Shown: one piece after another, positions 11,591 through 24,220 of the stretch
Numbering within the stretch: position 1 is the first letter of the stretch
Layout of the letters: each line of letters opens with the position of its first letter
Assembly: GCA_036850595.1 (NCBI GenBank)
Contig: CM072163.1
Span: 13,354,639 to 13,418,638 of the forward strand
Source of the DNA: Rhyacichthys aspro
Lineage: Eukaryota > Chordata > Actinopteri > Gobiiformes > Rhyacichthyidae
DNA length: 64,000 nt
Direction: 5' to 3'
Made by a program: the position numbers and the translations under genes
Notes under the pieces: generated by a model
The model's database searches: none
What the model was told of the DNA's origin: nothing
Seen by the model: the letters and a program-made list of their open reading frames with translations, nothing else

Positions 11591-14500
11591 CTCTCGTTTG
11601 AGCTGAGGAGGAGCTGAGTTATTAAAACGCCAACCTTTCCAACAAGAGGCAATAAATCAAACTAAATATCCAAGGGAGAGAGAAGGAAGGTGGAAATGAA
11701 AAATAGGGAATGCACAAGTCGAGGAGGGGGATTTGATGAGCAGAAGGCTTGGGAAAACATAGAGCGGTGTTATAGGCTAAATGGATGGAAGGGATGAGAG
11801 GAAGAGCAATAATGAGAGGCTCATTCGAGGGCTCTGATTTCTCACCCGCTTTGATTACAGACAGGCAGGAACAGCCAATCAGCTCCATTCTTCAGTGTTA
11901 GAAATCAGGCTTCACTCTTTCCCACGTCATGTTAGTCGTAATGGTGTAAGGACTGATGAAAGGATAGATGGGAAAGGTCACAGGGGCTGCAGAGATGAAC
12001 ACAAGACAGAGCTGTTGGATCAAAGCTGGCATTAGGTGATATGTTTCATGGCTTTGTCTGTTTTCGTCTGGTGAAAAATACAAAGCGGTGTGACAGAAAT
12101 AGTCAGGCAGAATGTAAAATGATTCGATTGCAAGCCAAATCAGAGGTTTTCCTAATTAAAAGCTTCAAAAATGTGAATATATCCTGTCTACTTGAAGAAA
12201 GGCTTAACTTTTCATCTCATTTCATCTTTATTCCTGACTCAAAGTCCAATTATAAAAACAAAAAAGGAAAAAAAAATGGCAAAACAACACACAGCTGGAC
12301 CAAAGTCTCCACATCTGTGAATGGTCGCATATTAAACCCAATATTTGTTCAACCGATTAATGAATTTCATAACAGAGATTGTAAAGTCCTTATTCTTGAG
12401 GCACACACTGACTTTCCTGAAGTTAACTTAATACTTTGTTGGTTATACACTGTACAAAAGTGTTACGTCATGTGGAAAAAAGACAGAAAAAACAAAGAAT
12501 ATTGACAAATCTTGCGTGGGTGCATGAATCACTGGACATGCAAGGCAACTCTTCCTCTGTGTCTTTAACTAAGCCCAAAATAAGCTACCTCTCAGACAGT
12601 GGGGCTGGCCCCAGAAGAGCCTGTAAGTGAAGAACACAGTCTGTTCTGCTGCAAACATGACTAGAAGACTTCAGCAATCCACATTTTTAGCCTAATATAA
12701 AGAGTTCTTCTCCCTATCCGTGAAATTCACCAGTGGATTCCTACTTAGCTCAATCTGTTTTCATTTTGTGCATTGTTATCCTTCACATAAAATCCACAAG
12801 GAACCTTCAGTGGTGCTGATTTAATTTGCCGTAAAGAGTGTGACTTTGAGGGTTAAACGCTTTGCTCCTTTTCACAGACTCTATAGTTTCTCTTGGTTGT
12901 CCCCTGATCGTCTTCTCCATTCCCCCATTCGTCTTTAAACGTCTGATCCGAGGACAGACGCATCAATCACCCGCACATACGCTCATTAGTGCTCACGGAC
13001 GGCGGACATTACACCTAGCGCTCTCAGATGGACACTGTGTTTTGCCGAGCGGGTTTGGTGGAGGCTTTAGTGGTTAATAGAGAGATCCAGAAAGCGTGAA
13101 GAGAGAGACGGAGCAATAAACACTAACTCTCCTCCATCTTGTTCCCCACTGGACCATGAAGATGTGCTGGATTTCCCTACACCACTGCAACGAAATTATT
13201 AAGAGGCAGGTCTCAGAATAATTATGTCAGGCTCTCCCAAAGGGTGCCGTTTTTTGTTTTGCAAATGTGAGGTGTGGGGTTTTTTTTAGTAGTTGAAAAG
13301 ATTTGACTTTATAAAATGTGAGAATAAATATTTCCCTGTGGGGAGTTTATTTAAAGCCTTCTTTGGAGATGATTACTACTTCCTGTGATCCTTAATCACA
13401 GTTTAAGTCACTTTTAGAGAAGAATAATTGGCTACGGTAAAATATTACTCATTAAAGATTGGTTGATTTGTTGATTTGGACCACTTTTCTCTCAACATGG
13501 CTTCATCGTTTTATTGCCCTCATATTTTGGTCTCATGTTTTGACTGAGGGCTGTGATGCAAGACTTGACCCTTCCAAATGGACTTGAAAAGACAGTGGCA
13601 TCTTTCTAGCGCTGTGAGCATGAAAAACAACCCTGAGTGCATGAAAAACACAGTGATGAATAATGGAGAAGCAAACAGAAATCATTTGAAGAGAACAATA
13701 GCTCAATGGAGTATAGGGTCAGGCTATTGTTGGCTCATGGTTTTGACGAAAAAGCCACGTAGCTTTGTTTTAAAATTGCAGCACTAATTTTAAAGTGTCT
13801 GTAGAATAGCATGAATACACTAATAAATGGTTCATGAATGGACTTGAAGTGCTTCTAACACGTCACACGCAGGAGGTGGCTCCCACTAATTGAATCACGT
13901 CTTACATATCCACCAGGATTAGTTTAGCCCGAGAGCGTCGTGTTTGTGTGTGCGTCACGTGTATTCGTCGGCATTAGAGAAGCTGCATATCAATTATTCA
14001 TCCTGTGTTCAGCTCAATCAGATACTTAGGAATCCATCTCTCCACGTTTCTCACCTGCAGGGATTAGAGAGGAGCTGGTGGGACACAGCGCTATGGCTGC
14101 ACACTGGATTAGCATGCTGCTGGGGCCAGGCCTGGGAGGGACGCTCCCCAGTCTGTCACTGATGGAGCACACACACTATGGACATGTCCAGCCGCAGCAA
14201 CAGTCACACTAGAGGTCCACATGAAACACAACAGTTGTCCCATACAAACCTAAAACAGACTATATGAATTCTAAATGTGAGCCTTGAAGGGAAACAGTTT
14301 GGTTTGTATCAGAGCCCACACAAGAGCTGTGGATTATTTGTTTTAGAGAAGGGTCTCACAAAGTAACCCCAGTGATTAGAAATAGTGTCTAATTCTGGTA
14401 TTTCTTAAGCCCACAACAGCCATGTATTTATGCAAATAATTTCTTCCATTTTCCATGGTAAAAAGTGTCTTTTCTTGAGATTTAAAGTAAAGTAGTGTTT

Positions 14501-17500
14501 TCTCTTTATTTTTTCCACAAGATAATAAAGAGATAACTTTTGTGATAATGAAGCTTTGTTGTTGTTTTTTTCTTTTAATGACCTTTACAATTAATTTGAA
14601 TTGCAAATGCCAATTTTAACAACAAAGATGATAACAAAAAATTATAACACAATGTTTTACAGTATGTATTCCCATGTAACAGTACATGTCATGGTTAATG
14701 ATTGTCTTCCAGGTTTACATAAGGTGTGCATTAACATCAAAGACTGTGGACACAGCAGTACAACACAACTCTCACTGCTTTTATTTTGTCAGAACAATTG
14801 TTGTGTTGTAGTGTTGCTTTCATTAGCTGCCTCTGAGCAATGCACTGCCGAGTTAATGCCTACTTTTTGAGCTTGTGTACGTGAGCTCCATGACGATGCT
14901 GACTCTATAGGTGCAGTGATCACATGGTGAACAGCAGCTTGTTAGCAGCTCCCAACTGTGAACGCACCTCCGACCTTTGCATGTGGAGCTGTACAACGGT
15001 GAAGTACTGACTCCACTGCCTCAGTCTGTGACTCCAGCAACTCAAGGTCAAAGGGCACACAGGTATAAGTATATAATATGTATTCATAGAGAAATTAGAT
15101 GAGAGAAGATTAATAGTATTTGTGCTGATACTGGATAGATAATGATTTGGGTACTCACACATAAACTTGAATAATTCACTCGGGACTCTGCTGAGGTGGG
15201 CGAGTGGTTAATAGAGGAGTGTAAAGGTAAGTTCAAACGTCCGTCTGATTGGATGATCCTGTCACAGCTGTGGAGCTAATCAGCCATATTGCTGCCAGCT
15301 GAGGCCCATCAGTCACTATGAGCTCGGTTTCAGCGTCCTCCGTCAACTGTCTGTCAGTCTCCTCACATACTGCAGCTATTATCGGGCCAAAGGTGAGGCT
15401 GACGTCGGGAGAAATCTCCACATGTGGCTGCCATTTTGGGATTTGGACTTTGACTCTTTCTGCCGCTTACATGTTTTGAATCCATGCATGTGGAGTAATC
15501 TTGTGTGATGTTCAAGTCTAGCCTTATTCAGCACATGGAATCTGTAATATCATGTTGTTGAAAGTGGACTACATGATTGATGCTGGCTTTGTAAACTTGT
15601 AATGGACCTGTATTGTCACCAAAAACAGCTGGCAGAGATTTTGCAGTCAAAAGTGATTACCATATTTGGTCAATGGTTTGGAAAGCCTGAAGCGTAGCCT
15701 CAATTTGTCCCTGCCAGCATCCAACACAGTACATGAAAAACTTATCTTATCTTTAAACGATTGCTTATTAAACTTTGAGAGTGTTTTTGAACTAGAAGTG
15801 CTACATTTTTTAGTTTTTTAGAATTGCATTTATATAAGTACTGACAAAAGAGGGACCGAAAACAGGCAACACACTTTAATTGCCTAAATCTCCTTGTTGA
15901 ATGAGTCCCATACAAAGAAAAGTATAAAAGTGTATAGAAGAGTATAATAGCTGTCCATTGGCCTATCTCCAGTCGGAGTCATCATATGCCGCTGCCTCTC
16001 CTAACCTCGAGTTCACTTAATCACGGGCCATTTTTCATCCATCCCATGCACTTAGGTTTCTGTCTGACAGCCGGGCCTTTAGCCTCCGATGTTAAAGCAC
16101 TTAGATGCTCTGATAAGTGCGGCTTTTGAACAGTCGCCACTTACAAGCACATTACCACCAGACTTAAAACAAACAAGTCCTGGAGCCTGTAGTCGCACTG
16201 GCATCTCGGTGAGAAGTAAAGCCTGTTGTGAAGAGAAATCTGTTAAATAGATAGTCTGACAAAGTAATCTTTTTGACCTGATGATGAAAAGTCAATGAGC
16301 GTCTTCATCCTTTGACGACTATTAAACTCAATAGCAGAGTCTGGGATACAGCTGCATTTTGTCTCCTGTGCATTTGACATTGTATACTTCAAAACAAGGG
16401 CTGGCACGGCCACTCTGCGCTCCATCCAAACTTATCCCTCATTATTTCATCATGCACCTGTCCCGTGGGATGACAAGGATGTACATGACAGTGAGATGGG
16501 TACCTCTGAACAGCAAGAGAGGAGTGAGGACGGCAAATAGAAGTGGGTACTGTGCAGAGCAATGTGTTCGCTCCATGTAGGAGGATGGGAGAGGAAGCAA
16601 GACTAGAGGATACATTGAGTGGCTTTGTGAGACAATAAAAATAGTGCTGACATGGTATAGCAAATGTGTGTGCTTGTCAGCAGGCGGGGAAGTAGGAGAG
16701 AGGTATCCTTCCCGGAGTGGTGATAAAACAAGAAAGAAAGATGAGAAAACCAATGGTAGGAATCAAAGTGAATGGAAGTTCAGCTGGATACGATTCCCAA
16801 TGTTAAACGCTGCCTATTTAGTTAACTGCTGATCAGGTCGATAGGAAACTGGAGAAGGAAAGATATACAAGTGATTGCACGGCTGTTAAGAGGAAACATG
16901 GCTGCCATACAGTGTAGAAGGAACGCAGTGGAGACGAAGGGGAGAGGAAAGAGGGATGGAGCCCTGGGATGATGGATGTACTGCTCTCGTTTTGTGCCCC
17001 CTAACGAAGACTCTAATTAGTGTTTGTGTAATTCCACACTGTCTCCTCCGCCTGCTCATCTTAATTAACTACATTCATCTTCCCCTCCCTCCATCCATCC
17101 CGTCCTCCCCCCTCCCTCACTCCGCCCTCCTAAAATAACACACTGACTGTCTGAACCCCACCTGGACCAGACCTGCTTTTACTGATTCACTGTGTCGCGT
17201 CTTCTCCTTTTGCCACCCGCTTCCACTTCTCCTTCCTCTCCATCCTTCTTCTACTTCTTTACAGTCAGTAGTCTGCTTTCTCACACCTCGGAAAACTTAT
17301 TTTTTTTCTTTTTGTGTCTCTTTCGCAGCTGATCATGTAGGAGCCTGGCCGATGTAAATGGTGGCCACCCTCCGAGTCCCCAGAGCAATGCAGTGACGGC
17401 CCATTTAGTCCCTTCCTCATTAATTTCATCAAGTAGTGGCGACAGAAACACACGGCTTCTCCGAGTCATGCATTAGAGCCAAAGATACATTTAACTGTGG

Positions 17501-17799
17501 CTCTAAAACAGATTGAGGACAACCAAAATAAAATACAATGATTTCATCAAGTAACATTAAACACCTGTTTGAACTGTTGAGCATCTTCCTGTCCTGTTTG
17601 GGTCATAGCATATACAATTGTGATTTGTAAGAACTGTTTGGCATAAGTTTGGTTTAAGTATAAGTGAAAATGCTGTAGCAAATACAGCTGGATCATTCAT
17701 CTTCAGTTCATGTAACATTGCAAATGATCTCATTCAGGACTAAATTGGCCTTGGCCTAAAAAAAATCCTGTCCTACATGTTTTTCAAGTGGTCATGAAC

Positions 17800-17849
17800 A
17801 AATTGGATCTGGGTCACATTTGGGCAGAAAAATTGGATTTGGGCAACAG
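17800..17849 (+). repeat. Short internal direct duplication, probable repeat remnant
   Basis: AAATTGGATCTGGGTCACAT (17800-17819) and AAATTGGATTTGGGCAACAG (17830-17849) are near-identical 20-mers 30 bp apart, followed by GTGTGAATGCAGCC. The wording resembles a dispersed fish repeat I remember, but I see no element boundaries. Confidence 0.4.
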
Positions 17850-18113
17850 TGTGAATGCAGCCTTCGAAGTGTTTGAATGGCAGTCAGAGGCAGAGTGCCA
17901 TGTAAAGTGCATTTACAGATGGAGATGACAGGACCGGTGATGGCTGGCCTGTATTGTGTTATTGTAGATGGAAGCGAGTACCTGCCATCATTTAGCCTCA
18001 CAGTCTCAAATAGCTTTCCCGCTCCCAGCCTTTCAGCAGTCAGTCAGTGTGACAAAGGACTGCTGGGAGTCAGAGTTTCACAGCGGACGTCTCTTCGACA
18101 CACATGAGCGATA

Positions 18114-18140
18114 ACACACACACACACATGCACACACACA
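18114..18140 (+). repeat. CA microsatellite
   Basis: A CA dinucleotide run broken once by TG. Confidence 0.8.
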
Positions 18141-20894
18141 GTGGTAAATATTCTGCACACACGAGTGCCCATGCACGCAATCAATCAGACAAGCTGCAGA
18201 GGAGGGCCTTGCACCCACTAGAGCACACACAAGGTGTCATTCAATGTCAGAACACCAGACTAAATGTGTATGTATTTTGGGGAGGTATACTGTATACTGT
18301 GTGTGTGTTTACATGTTGGACACAGCAGTAAGCTTCTGTTTGCTGAGAGCAGCAGAAATGGGTTTTCATCCTTTTTGGTATGGACACCAAATACCCACTT
18401 TCACCCATAATGCACCATCACAACACTGAATGCATTTCAGCATTTAAATGTGCCGACTGCCTGCGCCGGGCCAAACCGTCACCTTACTTTCCAAATGGAG
18501 CAAGAATCACGTATATACACACACTGCCACCACATACACACAGACATTGATAGCAATTACAAGTCAATTGGTTGTACCTCCCTACAGGGGTCAGAGGTTA
18601 ATCTAGCAGCGTCTCACCTGACAGCACTTCCTCACAGCCACCAGGCAGAGCAAAGCAGAGGCGGCCAAGAGCTATGGGTAAATAGAGACAGAGCGACAAG
18701 GGAGGAAGCCAGGAGCAATAGGGCGACAGAGATAGCAGCGCCACTGAAATGAGCGATTGAGATAGAACGACAAAGACAAAGTTATGGGTGAAAAAAGACG
18801 ACAGTAATGGACAGAAAGGGGAAAAGGACAGAGACGCAGGATTTAGGATGCTGTCTGTCTACCATACGCGTGAAATGACCGTCCTCTCAGTTCCTGCACT
18901 CTTCTTTGAGATATGTCCCCACCAGCAGCTCCTACAGGGAGAAAGATGCCTCGAGGCATTGATCTCAGATCGGCTTAGCCACTGGAATAACTAACCTTTA
19001 ACAATAAAAGGAAAATGCAAATCTGACCTTAGATGACAGTGTAAGTTAAAGCTCTTCCCAGTCTCCTAATCTCAAGGCCTGCTGGGCGCCATAACCCGAG
19101 CTGCTGCTGCCGCTGGTGCCGCTGATGAAATGTAGATGTTAGAAAGAGAGGTTGGCAGCTGGCTGTTTCAACCTGCACCTGTTCCTCCCGGTGCATGTGT
19201 GCCAGTCTGTGTTTCTGTGTAGACCAGTGGCTGCATGTGCATGTACTCGGTGGCCTGTGTGCGTGTAGCTGCTGTGTTCTGTGTTTCTGTGCTGTCTGCA
19301 GAAGTGCACTCACGGGGGATGATACAGTACTGAGACCTGTGATGTATGAGCTGTCAGGAACATTTGGGTAAAGAGCCCCAAAGCCTGACCACTTCAGCAT
19401 AAATGCACACGTTTTAGAACATCTACTGGTCTGACTGGTGGGAAGTTTAGTTTCTGCTCAGGTGTGGCGCCAGCATTCACTGACAACCCAATACCGGAAA
19501 TACTTGTATTAAGACATCACAATGAATTCTGTACAACATGATGTTACATAGGTCCTGTATTTTGTTGTCAGTACAGCCTAAAACACATCTTACTTATTAA
19601 CTGGGGCCCATTTTTCCTCAGCTTGTGTAGATTCATCTTTCACTTCACTGCGCTCTGTGATTTATGTCCAGATGTTTGGTGAAAAATGCGAGGCGAACAC
19701 TGTTTTTGGGTGTGATAGCAAAAGAGATTTACTATTATGCAGCTTGCTCTGTGTGATCCCAGTGAGATATTTGTGAAGAAACCAAGACCTCTCAGACTTG
19801 AATAGAAATGAATATTTCCTGCCGAGTTGCGCAGTCGGAGTTAATTAAAAAATACACTTATTTATTCAAAAAGAGGCATAAAATAAAATGCAGACAGTTG
19901 GCTGGGAAGAGACTGTTGACTCATCGCTCTTAGAGTTATTGTGCTTTCAATCTTAAATGTCAGATGTTTTTAAAATCACCTTGTAAATAAAAGGCTTAAT
20001 GTTCCTTTCCCATTATGTTCCATAAAAATTAAACATTTACTTAAACTGTGAACTCAGCAGATTCCCAGATCTAGGTCGGAACATGGGTTTGTCTGCCTAA
20101 TATTTGGAATCTGCCTCTTGTAGTTGACTTGATGTGGAAGTTAAATAAATAAAATCACCTTTCTGTGGTAATTTTCGTCAAAGCTGCCAAACACAGCCTA
20201 AATATTTGACGTGGAAGGAGAGATCAGTGAGGAGTAAGATCAAAGGGGGTCTGTGTGTGCGTCAGTATGGCACGAGCAGTGATGAAACGCGCCCCGCACT
20301 GTGAGATTTCCAACGCCGAATTCCCCTCCATCTCCTGCTCGTGGGACTAATAGAACTCCGAGCTCCTTCTGTGTTTGTCTCCAGCCACCAGCCACTATTC
20401 TTCACTCCCCTGTCATCCTCTCCTCTTCGGCTCTCTCCAAAACAACGCACACGTCACATACTCCTCTTTCTTTGCTTTGTAAAGACCATTGTTAAAGTCA
20501 TTACTTATGGGGACTACCCCCGCCGTTCTGGAGATATGAGAAAATGAAGAATACCGACCATTGCACTTGCACGTAGTGTTTATACTGGTCTTTTAGGAAT
20601 GAAGAAACAAGAGACTTTTTTATGACATAAGGAGGAGTTATTTTTATAATTTACCAAGTGTCCTCACATAACCACTAAACTTTAATGTTAACTCAACCAG
20701 TTTATTTTCCACAGTCTCTACAACCCATCAATACCAAGAAGGTTGTCTGTGAACATTGCTGACATGCCCTTTAGTACCTTTTGTGTTTGTGGACGAGATG
20801 GACCATTGATCTAACGTTGGTCTATTATGTTTTAGGAATGAGCCTCGGTGGAGGTGTTAAGAGAAGAATGCACCTCTGAAATGTACACACAAAC

Positions 20895-21480
20895 AACTCT
20901 TTTATTTCTCTTTATCAGTCTTTCTGTTTTTTCCCCTCCCTTCCTTGTGTTGAGTCTCCTCCGTTCAATATTTCATGTGGTTGAGAGCATATCTATTCTG
21001 AGCTCCGTCTTTTCCTCCCATCTTCTCAGAAAAACCCTCTCTGCACACATCACTCTTGCTGTCCTCTGCCTCTTTCTGTTCCTCTATAAATCTCTTTCTC
21101 CCCCACACTCTCTATATCTCATTGCGCTCCTAATGTTCTGTGCCCCATCTAACTCCTTTTCTCCCCAGCGTCGACTTCACTCTCTCTCTCTCCGTCATAC
21201 ACTTTCATTTCCTCCTCGGCTCTGTCCTCTCCCTCGTTCGTTGCGTGACTGTTCAAAAAGTATCAACTCCTGCTCGCCTTAACTCCTTCCCCTCCTCGCC
21301 GTTCCCCTTGGATTCAACACAAAACATGGAGAAAGCCCTGATCTCTCTTTTTGCACCTCTTCCATACTTCCCTCCCCTGCCCCGCCACATCTCCGGTCCT
21401 CTCATCCCCATCCCATCCCTCCTGCGAGCGTTCCACCCACCGTCGCCTCCCTCTGCGCTCCCAGCCCCCCGTACAGTGTT
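20895..21480 (+). repeat. Pyrimidine-rich (C/T) tract
   Basis: Roughly 590 bp in which the + strand is dominated by C and T (TCTCTCTC, CCTCCC, TTTCTCCCC runs). This produces the Ser/Pro/Leu-rich open frames seen here, which I do not believe code. Such strand asymmetry can form triplex structures. It ends just before a G-rich block. Confidence 0.6.
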
Positions 21481-21567
21481 GTTTTAGGCACAGCAGTGAA
21501 AGGTAAACAGAGAAATTGAAAATTCGTGTCAGTCAGCCGGGTGAGAGAGGGACGGGGTGGAGGAAAA

Positions 21568-21587
21568 GGGGGCGGGGGGTGGGGGGG
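21568..21587 (+). other. G-quadruplex motif
   Basis: Runs of 5, 6 and 7 G are separated by single bases (C, T). The 7-G run splits as GGG-G-GGG, so four G3 tracts with loops of 1 base are available. It lies 4.4 kb upstream of the efna3 start codon. Confidence 0.6.
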
Positions 21588-22499
21588 TGTCAGTACAATT
21601 TACTAACACAACAGTGAACAGCGAAGCAGGCCAAGGCTCAGGCAAGAGCAGCGGAGTGAGGCAGAAGAATAGCACTGCCATTGAAATGCAGCAAACATAC
21701 AAGTGCAGAAGAAAAAAAAAATCAAGTATTCACACAGACATATATGAGGGTCCCGGGGAGTCGCAGTTTATCTCCTGGAGCCCACAGCCGGATGGGAGCC
21801 CTATAGAGGCCTAACATCCAATTATGAGAGCTATGAGAAAGCACAGATTAGATTTGGAGGTTGCAAAAAGGAGCACATGACAGATGTGTTGTTGGCTAGC
21901 ATCGGGTTGGAAATGTCATAAGAGCCTCAATGTCACCGCATCCACTCAGCCCGAGGTCGTTCCTCATAATAACCCCAATACAAAAGTAATCCAATAGCAC
22001 AGCACCTTAAGTCTGGGAAATCCAACCTGGATGATTAGAATTGACAGTTGTATGTATTTGGAGAAACACAACTTGTCAGTTGTCGTTTCAAAGACACAAA
22101 GTGGAAAATCATGAAGGGTTCTTTTTAAAAATATACTGTCTATACTTCCTACGTCGATTTTGAAGCAACATTCTCTTACAGCAGCTACTTTACAGCATCA
22201 AAGTGTAGCCATACAGTAGATTTACACCTGGCCCCTGGGTAACCCCTGAGCAGTCAATCATCCGTGTGTGGGGTCAGATATAAGGGGTCACTTCACATGT
22301 GTACCCGACACATGTCTTCACTTATGACTACTATATGGCATAGATAATAAGACGTGATTTGTTCTTGTTTGTTAATATCACTTGCACAAAAATTAGGAAG
22401 TAAGTGTTGGAAGATCCACAGTTTGATAATTTGACACAAATATTCTGGTATCTCATTAAGTCAATCACTCAGTGTATAAAAAAAAAAATAATTATACTC
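21588..22499. other. Intergenic sequence, nothing recognised
   Basis: Mixed-composition sequence with no exon, RNA gene or repeat boundary that I can support. Confidence 0.55.
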
Positions 22500-22890
22500 C
22501 TATAATAATACTATATAATGTATAATACTATATTACACTGTGTTGAACTGTACTATACTGTGATAGACTGGACTAGACCAGACAAGATTAGACTGGACTA
22601 TGATATACTACACTAATACTAATACTATACTACATTACACTGATACTACACTAATACTACACTGATGCTATATTAGACTACACCACACTAACACCATACT
22701 AGACTAATACTATACTATAGTAATAGAAATACTGATACTGTATACTCTACACCTATACTACACTATATTACACTAAACTATGCGATACTACGTCATGCTA
22801 CGCTACACTATACTGTACTATACAATACAATCATATACAATGCTACACTACACTATACTATAATATCCTATACTATACGTACTATATGTA
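22500..22890 (+). repeat. Degenerate 5-bp tandem repeat (ACTAT/ACTAC/ACACT family)
   Basis: For about 390 bp, ACT or its variants recur with a 5-base period (TACTA, CACTA, ATACT, GACTG units). Units differ by single substitutions, so the array is old or evolving quickly. There are no open frames and no flanking element termini. Confidence 0.8.
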
Positions 22891-24014
22891 AGATTTTGCA
22901 ATACATTACATTGTCATGTGCAGCCCCCAGTCTGCTGTAATAACACAGTGATAAACACAGAGCCATGAACACAAAAAGGGGGGATGATGGACAGAACAGA
23001 AATGAACAGAGGCAAAAGAGGAGTGCTCATTAAAAAGTTGCATGGCTGCTGTGAGAGAGAAGAGAGGCAGAGCAGACAGGTAGCCCACCAGAGACAGCGC
23101 TAACAAAAGGCATGGCTAAAATAGTGGAGTGGATGGAGTGTGCAGCGTTTGCATTGAAAATGGATGACAGAGGTGAGTGGAGGAGAGGGACGGGGGGAGG
23201 TGAAATGGACAGCTTATGTGAGGGGTGCAGGACCGCAGAAGACACAGGGACTCCCCCATGGCAGCTCATCTCTCTCCGTTTCTTGCTCTTCTTCTCCCCC
23301 ATTTCCCTCCTTTTTCTCCCAATAAATCATTCTGACTTCTCCTTAACCAACTCATTCCCAGCAGGCAACAAGAAAACTGTAACAATCCCTTTCCAGCTGC
23401 AATCCCTCTCTTTTCTGGTTTTCTCTCTCTGTCCTCTTGTCTCATACTCTGTCTGCCCTTTTCCCTATTTCGCACATTGGCTGAAATGCACCAACACCAT
23501 TTAAAACTAAGTTTAAACTGAACTCTAAAATCCAAAACTATTTTTTGAAAGTGTGATGTTGTTGATGTGGAGGAGTTTGACTTTTAAAAGGCTTTTTTAG
23601 ATGAAGTGAGAGAAATGCAGCCAATGTACTACTGTTCTTGTGACCATAAGAGATATGCATTAGAGTGGGCCAAACAAAGAATTCTGTACATATGCACTTT
23701 CAAATACTCTGTAGGAAACCTTTTAGTTTAAAGAACTGTTCAGTGCGACTGTGAAGAGTTCATTGTCAGGACAGGAATGACACCTGCTTCAGTCACAAAG
23801 ACTCAACAGGCAATAGAGAGAAGCTAAAGTGACAGTATGATATACAGTACAGAAATGCGGCACTAAAGGAGCCAGCAATTCCATTAGTGCCATAGAAAAC
23901 TAAATAACCTTCTCTTTTTAAATTGCCACTGGAAACAACCAAATCAAACCCAAACAGTCTCTCAAAAACATTGAAGAAACACAAATATTGCAGTGTTTGA
24001 GCTCTTTCTTATTA
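22891..24014. other. Intergenic sequence, nothing recognised
   Basis: No exon, RNA gene or clear mobile element is visible. Overlapping frames around 23030-23535 on both strands come from purine/pyrimidine bias and have no protein-family features. Confidence 0.55.
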
Positions 24015-24220
24015 AAGAGGAGTGCTAAAGCAAAGCAAGTGATGCATTTACGTAGCATTTTCTGTCCATTCTGGTGCTCAAAGTGCATTTTATTTACACA
24101 CTCAAGCACACTCACGAGTTGGGCCACTTCAGACAATGTGAACAGAAGGAGCAAGGATCAAACCTCCAACACCTCTGGAGAAATAGATGACATACCATAC
24201 CTCTTGAGCTACTGCCGCCC
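24015..24220 (-). mobile_element. tRNA-derived SINE (minus strand)
   Basis: Read on the minus strand from 24220, the sequence opens GGGCGGCAGTAGCTCAAGAG, containing an RNA polymerase III A-box (TAGCTCAAGAGG), and about 47 bases on a B-box GGTTTGATCC (complement of 24155-24164). This is the spacing of a tRNA-like head. The body then carries segments such as GAAGTGGCCCAA and a tail AATGCTACGTAAATGCA that resemble fish SINE tails from memory. The head is diverged, so it is not an intact tRNA gene. The 3' boundary is approximate and no target duplication was found. Confidence 0.6.

Larger units (their letters stand above)
4968..20894. other. Intergenic sequence upstream of efna3, no gene recognised
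   Basis: About 16 kb of mixed AT-rich sequence with scattered purine- or pyrimidine-biased stretches. Apart from the small repeats listed separately, I see no exon with matching splice sites and a recognisable protein. The open frames present (up to 158 codons) have shifting composition and no family motif. Conserved enhancers could be hidden here but cannot be recognised from one sequence. Confidence 0.6.

Noticed and set aside
12041..12505. 154-codon open frame on the + strand
   Set aside because: It follows AT-rich DNA, is Lys/Asn-rich with no family motif, and has no promoter or splice context.
20848..21487. Overlapping Ser/Pro/Leu-rich open frames
   Set aside because: They are a by-product of the pyrimidine-rich tract, which removes stop codons in several frames.
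24150..24220. tRNA gene on the - strand
   Set aside because: The A- and B-boxes are present but diverged and the cloverleaf stems do not pair well; it fits a SINE head better.
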